Source: Hirundichthys speculiger (Eukaryota; Chordata; Actinopteri; Beloniformes; Exocoetidae). Taken from it: a DNA stretch of 64,000 bases. This document shows positions 44,761 through 56,072 of the stretch, piece by piece; the first letter of the stretch is position 1, and every line of letters begins with the position of its first letter. The notes under the pieces are model-generated. The model did not search any database. It was not told the DNA's origin and saw only the letters and a program-made list of their open reading frames with translations. The translations under genes were made by a program, and so were the position numbers. The stretch covers positions 1-64,000 of the forward strand of contig JAGFBZ010002877.1 in assembly GCA_018398805.1 (NCBI GenBank). The letters are read 5' to 3'.

Positions 44761-45885
44761 CAGGGGCCGGGTCCACAAAACCAGGCCGAACATGGGGCCA
44801 ATCGAGGCTCGAGGTCTGAAAGTTACTCACAGGTTCAAAAAGACCGACATCCGTCCAAAGTTTCGCCGGCAAGAGTTTAATACAAGTAACAAGACAGTCC
44901 CGGCGGAGAGTGAAAGACAGCAGTACTGGGGGAAGCAGGCGAGTGCGATGCTGATTGAGTGCAGAGGGAGATGTACAGGTAGAGGGCAGATGGAGCGGAC
45001 AAGGAGACCGGAGCTGGAACCACGTTGGCAGAGAAATCAGATCAGCACAGCGGAAAAGCACAAAAGATACGCCAAAGAACACCTTGTCCAAGGTGGTGGA
45101 GGCTTTAACGAAAAGGCAGCTTTTGACACCTCCAGATGGAGAGCAGGTGGGCCAAATACAACAGTACAGAACACCGTGTGTATATATATACAGCCCTAGA
45201 GTTCATTAATATCAGTGCAATTAGCTGATTCTGACAAGGCAATTTAAACAGGAATGCCATGTCTTTCAGTTGACCATTCTAACAAATGGTTATCTGGTTG
45301 AAAAAGACAAAAAAAAAAAAAAGAAAGACAACACTCCAGTGTAGAGCTATGGAAACTGAGGCATTAAATTCAAAGCTCTTCAAATAAGGCCTTTTTTCTC
45401 TCAAACAACCTCGAACGATCGGCTTCATTTTTGAACAGTCTATGAAAAAATAACTTCTGCCTGGAAGAAATGCCACCTGAAACCGGCCTGTTCACAGGCA
45501 GTACGAACGAAGCTCTCATCCCATTTGTTTAGGGACCAGTACCACATACTCTCGGATCACCCAACAAATAAACACGCCCACTTCTCTGGATACACTCCAA
45601 CGGGACGGTGGTCATTGCCGATGGATTCAATGTGAAAGGGAGTGTTCAGCTGTCTGCACAAGCACATATAGCACAAAAAGGTCCTGAGCAAAGCAAAACT
45701 ATAAGAAAGAAAGGAATGAACCAGCAGAGAGAGTTAGTTTCTGCAGAGAAATTCACCACCACACATGACTACTGGGTCATCAGGTCCTTTAGTTTTGTAT
45801 GTGTGTTTTAATTATGGCTCTGTAGAAATATTCTGCTCAGCATGAAACACTCTAAGTATTCTAATGCAGTTAATGTATTTCATCA
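44761..45885. other. no recognised gene; long unsupported open frame
   Basis: A 212-codon plus-strand frame (44,561-45,199) begins inside the MITE end and has no recognisable domain. On the minus strand the same stretch has a pyrimidine-rich region and an ATTAAA word (about 44,877-44,883), reminiscent of an LTR, but no matching ends were found. Confidence 0.4.
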
Positions 45886-46313
45886 TACCTCCGCCAAGGA
45901 GGTTATGTTTTTGCCGGCGATTATCTGTTTATTTGTCTGTCTGCGTTCAAGATAACTCAAAAAGTTATGGAATGGATTTTGATGAAATTTTCAGGAGTTG
46001 TCAGAAATGTGAAAAGGAAGAACTGATTTCATTTTGGTTGTGATCCGGAAGAAATTCTGGATTCTGGATCACTTTCCAATTTTTGATAACATTGCGTCAA
46101 TTAGGCCAAAAATTTTGTTTCTCAATATCTCTGTTAATTATTGCCCAAAACTCATGAAATTTGACTCAGAGATTAACAATGGAAACCTCTATTTAATTTC
46201 AAAGGCTGATCCGGATCTGATCCAGAACGCGGATTTTATCGCAATCTGTAAATCGCTATATGGGGGAATTGTTGCGATTGGCAGAGGTCCGCGCTCTCCG
46301 AGTGCTTTTCTAG
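45886..46313 (+). mobile_element. Helentron-like non-autonomous element, copy C (best preserved)
   Basis: 5' end ACCTCCGCCAAGGAGGTT (from 45,887), itself a small hairpin (CCTCC/GGAGG). 3' end GGCAGAGGTCCGCGCTCTCC then GAGTGCTTTTCTAG (to 46,313), with hairpin GCGCTC-TCC-GAGTGC seven bases before the terminal CTAG, followed by T. The interior has the TGATGAAATTTTCAGGAGTT and GCTGATCCGGATCTGATCCA blocks shared by all copies. A 99-codon frame is present, but the other copies do not keep a consistent frame. Confidence 0.7.
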
Positions 46314-48575
46314 TTTTTGTATATTTTTTTTAACCTAAGCTTATTAAATGATAGAAAATAACGACGATGGAATTGACCTCACTAAATTGCAGCAGAAAAA
46401 AAGCAAAGCTGTTTTATCCAATTTCCAGCACTGATTGCTCATTTGAAAAATGCTAATCCTAAATATTGTATAGAGCGGGCCAGAAATGTAAATCTTTTTT
46501 ACATGTTTGCACAAAGCCACGGCCGACTGGACAACAGAGGAACAGAACCACTAATCTGCTTGAGTTGGGATAAAAGAGTTGGGAGAGTAAAAAAAAAAAA
46601 AAAAAAAAGCCGAGCGAGTGAATGTCCGTCATTTGGTGATTGTGTGTGAGCGCTACCGGCCACAGGGACAGAGGGGGTTATACATATTAAAGACCTCTCA
46701 TTCAGAAAGCCTTCCTTTAGATCTGAATACCCTCAAATTAAAGCTGAGAGCCTGCACTTTCAGCACACGATCACATAAAATATTTTGAGCAGGTTTCAGT
46801 AAAAAGCCAGAAAAACAATAATTGCGCCTGTCTAATATTTCCTAATGTAATGTTATTATTTGAAACTGTCATTGACAGCTCTTTCTGAGAAAATGGTGAA
46901 CAGGCTAATGTTCCTGGCTGTCAATAGCTTTGATATGAGGACTAAAATAACACGTGTGATCCCAAAGAAGATTACTGATCAAAGAGTGTAGGTGGGTTAA
47001 TTAGACGACACATCAAAGACACGGCACGTAGCGTGTCTCCAAGTACGGATCGGCCTTATCTCAGCTGTTTCCCACCTGGCCGGCACCACCAGTGAAAGCA
47101 CTAATGTTTATCTCTGCCCCGATGCCGGTCCAGGACTGTCGCCGGCAGCTTGGCATCACGCGGAGCAATACGGTTATTCTACGGGTAAACACGCTTCCCT
47201 GCTCAGACTAATGAAAACAAGGTACCTCTCATCCCCACATGATTGCTCCGAGAGTCAATGTAAACGCCATTAAAACAGCAGGAAAAAAAATGTAATTAGC
47301 GTTCGGCATCACTAAGCATCAGCTCAGCGGCGATTCACTCATACTCTTCCCCTTTTTTTTTTTATCTCGCTCTCTTTCCTCCCAACAAACTCGGCACAGG
47401 GAGGGATAAAACTTCAAGGTTTCAACGGGGAAGCTAAACCGAGTTGCGTTCTGGTACAAAACGAGGCGTTGGCCCTCTGATGTAATATGCACGGATGCAG
47501 CACTCCTCCCTGGCGTTTTCAGGATCAGCGTCACAGAAATAATATATGATCTCCCTTCTGCAGAGGTCATTTATTACACCGCAGCCCTCCGTGCTTATGA
47601 ACAATTTCATTAATGCGTCAATAGTTCCGCCACGGTCATCAATAAAAAAAAAAAGCCAGAATTAATCTCTCCGTCTTTTACGTTGGCCAATTGCTTCGTC
47701 TTTTACACGCTAAGTGAATTAATTAGCGATCTCATGTCAGCTTATAAGCACCTGAGAGGAGGAAAGAAAAATGAAGCAAACTGATAAAGTTGTGCCATAT
47801 AGTCCATTAGAGACAATTCAGGCCACGATAGAAATTCCGTGATTAATATGCATACTTATGAACACGGGAATAATGAATAATGTGAGATTCAATTTCAGGA
47901 CCTCTGGTGTGCGCTGCATGAATATCAGCTTATGATGATCAAACGTTTAGTTGCCAGGACCAAGCCAGTGTGCGTTTTTGGCATATGCATACACACACCC
48001 TCCCCGCACGCTTTGAAATTCATGATCGTGTTAAGGCTCCTGGATTTAATTAAACCAATGCAGGCGCCGTGGAAAGCTGGTTTGGCTGCAACTGTGCTGT
48101 GGAACAAGGAAAGGTAAACTGGGAGGTGCGAGCAGCGGGGAAACCTCTGATGCAGACGAACTGATAAATGCGACGCGGTGGTGGCACAAAGAGGAGCTGA
48201 GAGAAAACTGCACTGAAAGGAAGTAAATTACTGAGGAACAGTCTCGGCACATGGGAGTAAAAGAGTCAGAGCCTACGCTTTATATAAAAGATGAATGTAG
48301 TTACAGTGTTGCTTTTGAAGCTCTGGGTTCATACTTTAGTTGTCTTGGCCTTTTGAAGGCAAAAGTGATGTATTAGAAGTTAATATTAAATCCAAGGATG
48401 ACTATATACACGTGTAAGGCACCTGCAGTTTGACCAATGTTCATTTGCGTGCACAACCAGCTCCGTTGTCAACGTTTCTTGCGTCAGTGCATCGTCTCCA
48501 CTTGGGGGCAGAATGCAGAGCCAGAATCGAAAATACAACCGTTTTTTTTGCGCACCCAAAAGAAAAAACAACTTT
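46314..48575. other. repeat-poor block, possible single-copy or conserved non-coding DNA
   Basis: About 2.2 kb in which I see no transposon end, tandem repeat or protein similarity. Several homeodomain-like TTAATTAG/TAATTAG cores (46,998, 47,292, 47,719) and balanced composition make it look unlike the neighbouring transposon DNA. A-runs at 46,589-46,608 and 47,643-47,655. The evidence is only the absence of repeats. Confidence 0.4.
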
Positions 48576-48578
48576 GTA

Positions 48579-49760
48579 CTAGGGATTGAACGGTTACCGA
48601 TATTACGGTAAAGCGCGGTAAAATTTTATGCGATAACGATTATCTTTTATGTTTGACTTCATCTCATTATCACGGTCGATTACCGGGATGTGTAATATCA
48701 GCCTCATTCAAGTCTGCGACCGAATCGCAACTGTTTCTCGCGTGAATATGTAGCTTGTAATATCGGTATCGTAACTTGAGCATGGCGGAAAGTGGTGCTA
48801 GCACGCAGGATATTTACCAATCCAGTAAAAGGATGAAATCCAAGGACTGGGCATATTTTGTTCTTATTTTTAATAATGCAAAGAGACAACTGGTGGAGGA
48901 CAATTATCCTGTCTGCAGAGGACCTGTTTACATTTAATTGTAATTTGTAGAAGCAACTTGAAGGAGCTAAGGCTAATGCTTCAAGCTACTGAGATGTTTG
49001 ACCAAGAGTAACCTGGTCGACACGCTTCGCTAACTCACATTTCATAAACGTTACTGTTGCGTGTTGATCGAAAAAGGACCGGAACGGTGTTCTTCTGATG
49101 TAGTTAAAATATAAATTTATTCCATTAACTGATGTGAAAACCATAACGCCGGCAGTTAGCGCCACAGCGGTCAAGAACCTTTTGCCCATCGGGGTCCAAC
49201 ACCTAACCAATAACAGGCAGCTACCTTTATACCTAACCCTCAGGTAACAACACAGCGACACCCACAGACACACAGAGTGAACTACAATTCAGAACAACAT
49301 ATATGGCTCCTAAACAACTGTTACTTTATTTGCACATTTATACTTATTTAAGGTTCAGCTTAAAGTCCAAAGTTTATTTCATTTGAAGTTGCACTATAAT
49401 TTTTGTTCCTGATAATTGTTTGCATATTTTGACCTACTATGGTTGTTAAAGTGTTTATTTAAATTTGCACCAGACAAATAAACTTTAATCCTGTTATTTA
49501 TTTTGTTCATTTAAAATCAAACCTCTTTCTGTCTCAGTTGTTTGCCCTTTTAATGTAAAAGTTTCATTTTGATAAGATTTTGGCTTCTGATGTTTTAGAA
49601 TGACAAGAAAATCACAAGATTTTGTGAAGTTATTTAAATGTATGTGTTTTTTGGACATTTGTACAGCAATTAAGAATACAGCAATTTTATCGTAAACTGT
49701 GATAATTTGGTCACTATAATCGAGATATCAAATTTTGTATATCGTTGGGGATATGAGTTT
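48579..49760. mobile_element. degenerate hAT-like element
   Basis: The left side CTAGGGATTGAACGGTTACC, then GATATTACGGTAAAGCGCGG, resembles a family whose end reads TAGGG-TTGAACGGTTA. The right side near 49,680-49,756 has AACTGTGATAATTTGGTCAC and ATATCGTTGGGGATATG, in loose inverted relation. No target duplication or coding frame. Boundaries are approximate. Confidence 0.4.
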
Positions 49761-50120
49761 GTCTTAGTTTACCGACAAGAGAAATTGCCAAGAAACACTG
49801 ACAGTATTTTACGTACGTTGTCCGCGAAGTTTTACGACTTGCTACATCATGCTGCAGCACCACGGACGAGCCGTTGCATGTAAAGACCACAACTGCAGAA
49901 GTGAGCTTTGAGACGGCTCACTTTCGGTCAACTGGTGTGCCGAACTACAACAGTGTCTCTGACGTTCAAGGGAAGATTGCATCTCATGTACACGTCGCAT
50001 ACTTTTTCCGAGGACGTGCTCGACCGACGTGCCAAACGAAAAGCAGGATGCACATGGGTGCATTCATGCACACGTTATAAATAACAATTATATGCCGGGC
50101 ATAGCAATCCACCCTTAAAT

Positions 50121-50536
50121 AGATAAAGCACTCGGAGAGTGCAGACCTCCGCCAAGCGCAACAATCTCCCCATATAGCGATTTACAGATTGCGATAAAAT
50201 CAACCTTCTGGATCAGATCCAGATCAGCCTTTGAAATTTGATAGAGGTTCCCATCGTCAATCCCTGAGTCGCATTTCATGAATTTTGAGCAATAATTAAC
50301 GGAGATATTGAGAAACAAAATTTTTGGCCCAGTTGACCGCAATAGTTATTGAAAATTTGAAAGTGATCCAGAATCCAGGATTTCTTCCAGATCACACCCA
50401 AAATGAAATCAGTTCTTCCTTTTCACATTTCCGACAACTCCTGAAAATTTCATCAAAATCCATCCATAACTTTTTGAGTTATCTTATATACAGACAGACA
50501 AACGCCGGCAAAAACATAACCTCCCTGGTAGAGGTA
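50121..50536 (-). mobile_element. Helentron-like non-autonomous element, copy D
   Basis: Antisense copy. The 5' end is at 50,536 (minus-strand TACCTCTACCAGGGAGGTTA) and the 3' hairpin GCACTC-TCC-GAGTGC is at 50,128-50,142 with TTATCT beyond it instead of TTTTCTAG. It is otherwise full length, with the sub-terminal GGCGGAGGT repeat intact. A decayed or variant terminus. Confidence 0.65.
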
Positions 50537-51945
50537 ATAATGAATAAGGATTAGTTTACAGGTGTTTTGATGGGATACGTACACAAAAGCGTTGCTGTCT
50601 TAACTGTGTAAATGCCAAGTCCCGCTCTTACTACAACACAGGTCTGCTGCAACTAGTAAAGGTTGCTAAATTTATTGGATAATCACTATGAGCTACAAGG
50701 AAAGAGTTTAGTGAGCAGTCAGTAATCAATTAAGGTGTATTTAATGAACTGAGCAAACTGAAAATGTCAGCAGCCATGCAGCACTCTGTGATAAAGGAAA
50801 AGCTTTGGTGGTATCTACTAGATTCATGCCTAAATCTGACCTAAAACCCAGTTGCATTGCAAAAGTGGACCTCAGCTGCATGAAATTCAGTGACATCGGC
50901 CATCGAGGCCGAGCAGTGCCATGTCACGGCGCTAATGTTCAGCAGGCACGCCAGGTGCTGTGGCAGTGAGGCGTTTTATATGAGCCACTGCGCGGTAAAA
51001 CGCTGACACGATTTAGCGTGATTGCTAATGACACGATCTGACGCAACGTGTAGCTCCACACCACCTCAGCAGATGTTTTACTGAAGCATCCTCCGGTCCT
51101 TTGAGCTCTGCGTTGCTCGCTTCCCAATAAAACCTGCCAAGTTTGTCTGACGACAGAAGGTGACGGCGGAGAGCACGGGGAGTTATCGGAGAAGGTACAG
51201 GCAGTGCACCTCGGAGTGTTTTCGGGGTTACAATTAAAGCTGAAAAATCTGTAACCATCCCCTTCGGCTTTGCAACCTTTCATGTGTTAACGATTACAAG
51301 ACATACGGCAATTTAGAGATCTCCTTCCCGCCCAGAAGGTTGCCAATTAGTTCGCTATTTGGAAAGCAGTCCTTTTATGTGTTTGGGAACACATAAAGTT
51401 GAAAACTGGGATGTTTTCTGAAACCTAAGGCAGCACTGGTGTGTCACGACAACAGATGGCCAGCAAAGGCTCGATTTTCACATCTATCTACTAATATCAA
51501 TCAGACGGGAGTTACCCGCACTCCCCGTGCACTGCAAAAAAACACCGGCTAAAACACCAGACAAAAACACTAAATTCTGCATGAAATTGACTCACTGCTG
51601 ATAAAATTATCTGTCCATGCTGCAGGATATTTTTTTTTACTCTACAGAAAAAGGGTCTGAGATGGACTTGAAGACATTGAAAATGAGCTTATAATTTAGA
51701 ATTTTTATGTTGAGGAATAAAAAAGTAAGAAGAAAATGAAAAAAAAATCACATAAAATATATATATATAAAAATATATTTATTGAAAAAAATGTATTTAA
51801 ATGAATTGAACAATAATTTAAACAGATGTGATTTAAAGAAAATAAATTGAATTAAATATTTAAAAAATAACAGTAAATATGTCTTGTGACATGGACAGAG
51901 ATTTCCCCAAAAATTTGTAATTTTCGCCCAGAATTTAGAATTTAT
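50537..51945. other. no recognised gene
   Basis: About 1.4 kb. AT-rich low-complexity sequence at 51,715-51,890. Overlapping minus-strand open frames at 50,940-51,280 have no recognisable features. Confidence 0.45.
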
Positions 51946-52202
51946 TACCTTATTTCTTGCCAAGTAGGTTATGTTTTTGCTGGCGTTTATCTTTTTGTTT
52001 GTTTTGTGTTCAAAATAAGTTGAAAAGTTATGGATGGATTTTGATGAAATTTTCAGGAGTTGTCGGAAATGTGAAAAGGAAGAACTGATTTCATTTTGGG
52101 TGTGATCCGGAAGAAATCCTGGATCACTTTCAATTATTGTTAAATTATTTTCGATAATTGTTGCACTTGGTGGAGGTCTGCGCTCTCCGAATGCTTTTCT
52201 AG
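51946..52202 (+). mobile_element. Helentron-like non-autonomous element, copy E (internal deletion)
   Basis: 5' end diverged (ACCTTATTTCTTGCCAAGTA), then AGGTTATGTTTTTGCTGGCG and the TTTCAGGAGTTGTCGG block. It jumps from about 52,125 to the 3' end TGGAGGTCTGCGCTCTCCGA and ATGCTTTTCTAG (to 52,202). About 170 bp present in other copies are missing. The 3' terminal CTAG is followed by T. Confidence 0.65.
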
Positions 52203-52559
52203 TTTCTTCTATTTTAGCTACTGTTTTTTTTGCAGTGCAGTAATAGGAAAATGTAATCAATTAATTAATTATTTTATTTAAATAATTGATTAAATTAAAG
52301 TATATATTAATGTTAACAGAGCATGTTTATGTGGTTACTCGAAATAAGACTTTGATAGTAAAATCTGTAAGCTGGACGTCTTGATGCTTGTTTTAACAGC
52401 GAATTACTGCATTTATGATTTCCTGTCTAATTAAGGCATGAGACACATTCATAATAAATGTATGAGTTCACATTGACTCTAAGCAGATTATGTTTAAAAC
52501 AAGATAAAGAATTTCATATTTACAAATCTAATATTTCATATCTTGGAAAAAACAAGTCA

Positions 52560-53660
52560 GGGTAAAAACACACTGCTTCCTTGTGTGACATCATGGGAAA
52601 CGCTAAAAGAAACCAGCCAAGATATCAGGAAGAGGATCGTGGACCTCCAACCAGTCTGGTTCATCATTGGGAATAATTTCCAGATGTTTGAAGGAGCCAC
52701 GTTCATCTATTCAGTCCAGTAGAACCACCATGGGAAGGTCCAGCTATCATAGTCCTCAGGAAGGAGACGGTTCTGTGTCCCAGAGATGAACCTGCTTTGG
52801 TGTTAAATGTAACAACTCCAGAACCAAAGCTGAACAGCTGTTGAAGATGCTGCTGAAGCTGGTCAGAGTGTCATCATCTACAGAGAAACCAGTCCTGGAC
52901 CAACATGGACTGAAGGACCACTCAGCCAGGAAGAAGACATTACTCCAGAAGAGACAGAACAGAGACAGATTACAGTTTGCAAATGCTAACAGGGACAAAG
53001 ATCTTCATTTCTGGAGACATGTCCTGGTCTGATGGAACTAAAACTGAACTGTTTGGACATAATAACCATCGTTACATCAGGAGGAGAAAGACCTGAGAAC
53101 ATCATCCAACTGTGAAGTACGGCGGTGGCAGCATCATGCTGTGGGGGTGTTTAGCTGCAGGAGGGACTGGTGGACTTCACTAACTAGATATTACCATGAG
53201 GAAAGAACATTGTGTAAAAATATTAAAGCAAGATGTCAACACATCAGCCAGGAAGATAAAGCTTGGACACAAATGGATCTTCAGATGGACGATGACCCTG
53301 AACGCACCACCAGAGTTAGTTACTAAAGAGGCTTCAGGACAACAAAGTCAATGTCAATCCTCTAGAACTTTTGTGGTCAGAGCTGAAATAACATTTGTGA
53401 GCAAGACGACCTCCAAACCAGACTCAGTTCCAGTTCTGTCAGGAGGAACGGACCAGAATTCAAGAAAACTACTGAGAGAAGCTTCTGGAAGGAAACCAGA
53501 ATGTTTGACCCAAGACAGACAGTTTAAAGGCAATGACACCAGATACTGAAGAGATGGATGGAAACCTCTGACTTTGATTATCTTATTATCCAATTATTCT
53601 TTAATTTAGCAAATCGAGATAATTTTTGAAACCCCAACTGACCTAAAAAACAGGAAAAGC
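52560..53660 (+). mobile_element. Tc1-like DNA transposon, decayed
   Basis: Contains a full-length but broken Tc1-type transposase region. The terminal repeats were not confidently located. It lies between a Helentron-like copy and unrecognised DNA. Confidence 0.8.
52590..53549 (+). pseudogene. Tc1-like transposase, multiple stops and frameshifts
   Basis: DDE transposase of the Tc1/mariner superfamily, which cuts and pastes at TA sites. Recognisable blocks in order: a decayed helix-turn-helix amino part (52,590-52,700, YQEEDRGPPTSLVHHW); LQMLTGTKIFISGDMSWSDG with the first catalytic-block SDGTKTELFGHNNHRYI (about 52,975-53,080); TVKYGGGSIMLWGCLAAGGT (53,112-53,170); ILKQDVNTSARKIKLGHKWI with QMDDDPERT, the second catalytic aspartate block (53,214-53,310); and a C-terminal part ending RY at 53,546. 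Stops at several points and at least three frame changes make it inactive. Confidence 0.85.
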
Positions 53661-54978
53661 TTAGTGTGTGTACACGAGCACAACCATTTAATAACTCATA
53701 TATAACTTAATCTACTGTTTTATTTACTCATGTATTGTCTGGATGAGATGCATTGAGCCAATCCTTTTATTCAAAATAAGAGCTATTGTTGAGAGAATCC
53801 TCAAAATGCCGTTCTTCTGTCTCGACCGCCTGAAGTGGATTTTCCCTCATGACACGAAGGTTTGCAGCATTTGTGACGGCATGCTGCATCCTTCAAAACA
53901 ACTCCATTAGTCACGGGATGCCTGCATGACTCATGGCGTGATATGACTCAACCACGCAGTCGAATAAAAGCGGGGAAATGTGACCGGACTAAAGCTTTAT
54001 ATCTAAATAAATGATATTTCAGTACAGTGCAGCCATTGGGGAATTTTCATCCAGGATTTTGTTTTCAAATATTAAAACGTTTTAGCATTTGAGTTACCCA
54101 GGTGGGTTCCCAACGCCATTTACCAGTTAAAATGAGCAACGAATAAATAAAAATTTTCAGCTGCAGCTGCCGCCCGAAGCCAGACTGATGAAAGTCAGAT
54201 ATGCAGAGGCACTTCACCGCCGTCTTATTTCCGCCTGATCCTTCGCCGTTCTCCAAAGCCCGGGCTTTACTTCTCCCGGCTCAGCTAACATCATCTCGTA
54301 ACAGCTGTTCTGTCGAGGGTCTCCGGCTCAGCTGCTCAACGGCCACCTGTTCTGATGCAGGCAAACGCCGCAAAAGGTCGCATCTTTTATTCGCCACAGC
54401 TGGACAAAAGATGAGAAACAAAAGAAAAAACGTACACGAAACGGGGTAAAAGAGGTTCAACAACTCCCTGGTGTGCGCTGCAGACGGTCGGCGTTTCCTG
54501 GCGGAGCTGGAAGGATCGACGGGAGACCCGCTCAATGGAGGTTTTTACAGGTGATGCTATAGTTAGTAGCTGTAATCCGTAATTAGCGTCTCTCTGGAGT
54601 GCTGACGGTGGGTGATGTGCTGCAGAGCAGATGCGCCTCTGTTTATAGGTTTTTATTTCCCAGCATCCTCCTGATGGAGACTTACTCCTCCATCCCATCA
54701 GTCAAATATAACTCAATCACAGTTTCCCTCCATCGCCTCGGGACGCGCTAAGACCATGTGGCGTTACAAGCACCTTTATGATGAAGTAGTAGTTTTACAA
54801 AACGGTGTTACGATGCACGAGAACAATGGGCAGTTCCCATTAGAGGTTGGAGATACTGGGAATTTTGGTCAATCCGATAACAAGTAAATAAAGGGCCAGT
54901 ATTGCCGATACCGATACCTTTTCATATTAAGCTTGATCTATCATGAAACTGCTAATGTTTTGGTGTTCGGATTATTTT
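53661..54978. other. no recognised gene
   Basis: About 1.3 kb. Around 54,150-54,600 the sequence is GC-richer, with open frames on both strands of up to 103 codons that have no recognisable domain. GATACTGGGAATTTTGGTCA and CCGATACCGATACC near 54,850-54,917 look like a diverged hAT end. Confidence 0.45.
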
Positions 54979-54986
54979 GTTAAAAC

Positions 54987-56064
54987 TACGGCTGGGCAAG
55001 TTAACGTTAACTCATAAATGTATTAACGCCGACATATATTTTATCGCGCGTTAACGCATGTTGCTCACATGCTTTTGTTTTGATAAGTCTGTTACTGGCT
55101 GTTGGAACCGGAACCAGGTAAACATGCGGAAAAGCTAAAACAGACACGGTGAACGGTAAAAATCTGTGAACTTTACAGTTCAGGTAGCAACTCAGGTAGC
55201 AATATTAACAATTCTGTCTGAAAAAAAAAATTCTGGACTGCAACAAAACTTTGGCGTCATTCCTCCATGTTCCATCAGATCTGCTCCATGTGTTCACTGT
55301 CCTGCTGTTCTCTAGCTGGTTACTGCAGTGCGGCTCTATCTAGTGGCACAGATGTGTAATGACAACAGAAAGTCCAGTCCTCGATTATAAAACAAATTCA
55401 GTTCTGTGGCCCATTTTTAATTTCATATTTTTGATCCAAGTCCAAATTTGAAATATATTTTAAAAAACTGTTTTTTTTTTTTTTTTTTTTTTTTGAGGGG
55501 GGGGGGGGGGGTTTTGTGTTAGATTAAACAACAAAAAACATAATAAAATGTCACTTTTTCATTTTTTTTCTTTTTTTTTTGATTGACAATTGGACATTTT
55601 CATTTTAAAGTTCTCCCAGACGGAGGATTTAACAGAAACAAGGTTATTTGTAACAACTGACAAGTTGAACTCCCCGTTAAAAGTTTCTGCTGTTACCTCA
55701 GAAATTACCTGTTTTAATGGTCTGATTGTGCTGAGACACAATCATTTTGTTGGATTTTGTTTGTAGACTTTTTTTTTTTTTTTTTAATAAAAACAGGATG
55801 ACATTAATGCCCTGGCAGTGGCGAATAAGCTTTATTTTATTTTACATTTTTTTTTAAATGAGATTTACACTAAATATGTGTTACTGACAAGTGCTGATGT
55901 CAAAAGTGTTATGATATGGCAGCAGAACATTTAAATAAAAGTGACCTTTACACTACTTTGAATTAATTATTTGATTTTGCATATACAATGCGATTAATCA
56001 TGATTAAGCAGGGAAATAACGCGATTAATCGCAATTTAAAAATTTTAATCGTTGCCCAGCCCTA
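54987..56064. mobile_element. 1,078-bp hAT non-autonomous element with perfect 8-bp target duplication
   Basis: Left terminus TACGGCTGGGCAAGTTAACG; right terminus, read inward, TAGGGCTGGGCAACGATTAA. Both flanks are GTTAAAAC (54,979-54,986 and 56,065-56,072). Sub-terminal GTTAACG and GCGATTAATCGC words are typical of this fish hAT group. No transposase. A long T-run and G-run (55,471-55,511) lie inside. A second, damaged copy is at 15,669-17,358, which confirms this is a dispersed family. Confidence 0.93.
55471..55511. repeat. T-run followed by G-run
   Basis: A T homopolymer of nearly 30 bases, then GA and a G homopolymer of about 15 bases. Mutation-prone and prone to sequencing error. Confidence 0.95.
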
Positions 56065-56072
56065 GTTAAAAC

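Noticed and set aside
44561..45199. 212-codon open frame as a host gene
   Set aside because: It starts inside a MITE end, has no recognisable domain or signal, and nothing nearby suggests exon structure.
46034..46333. 99-codon open frame, also seen in the related repeats, as a conserved small protein
   Set aside because: The frame is not preserved in the other four copies of the repeat, which differ by frameshifts and stops.
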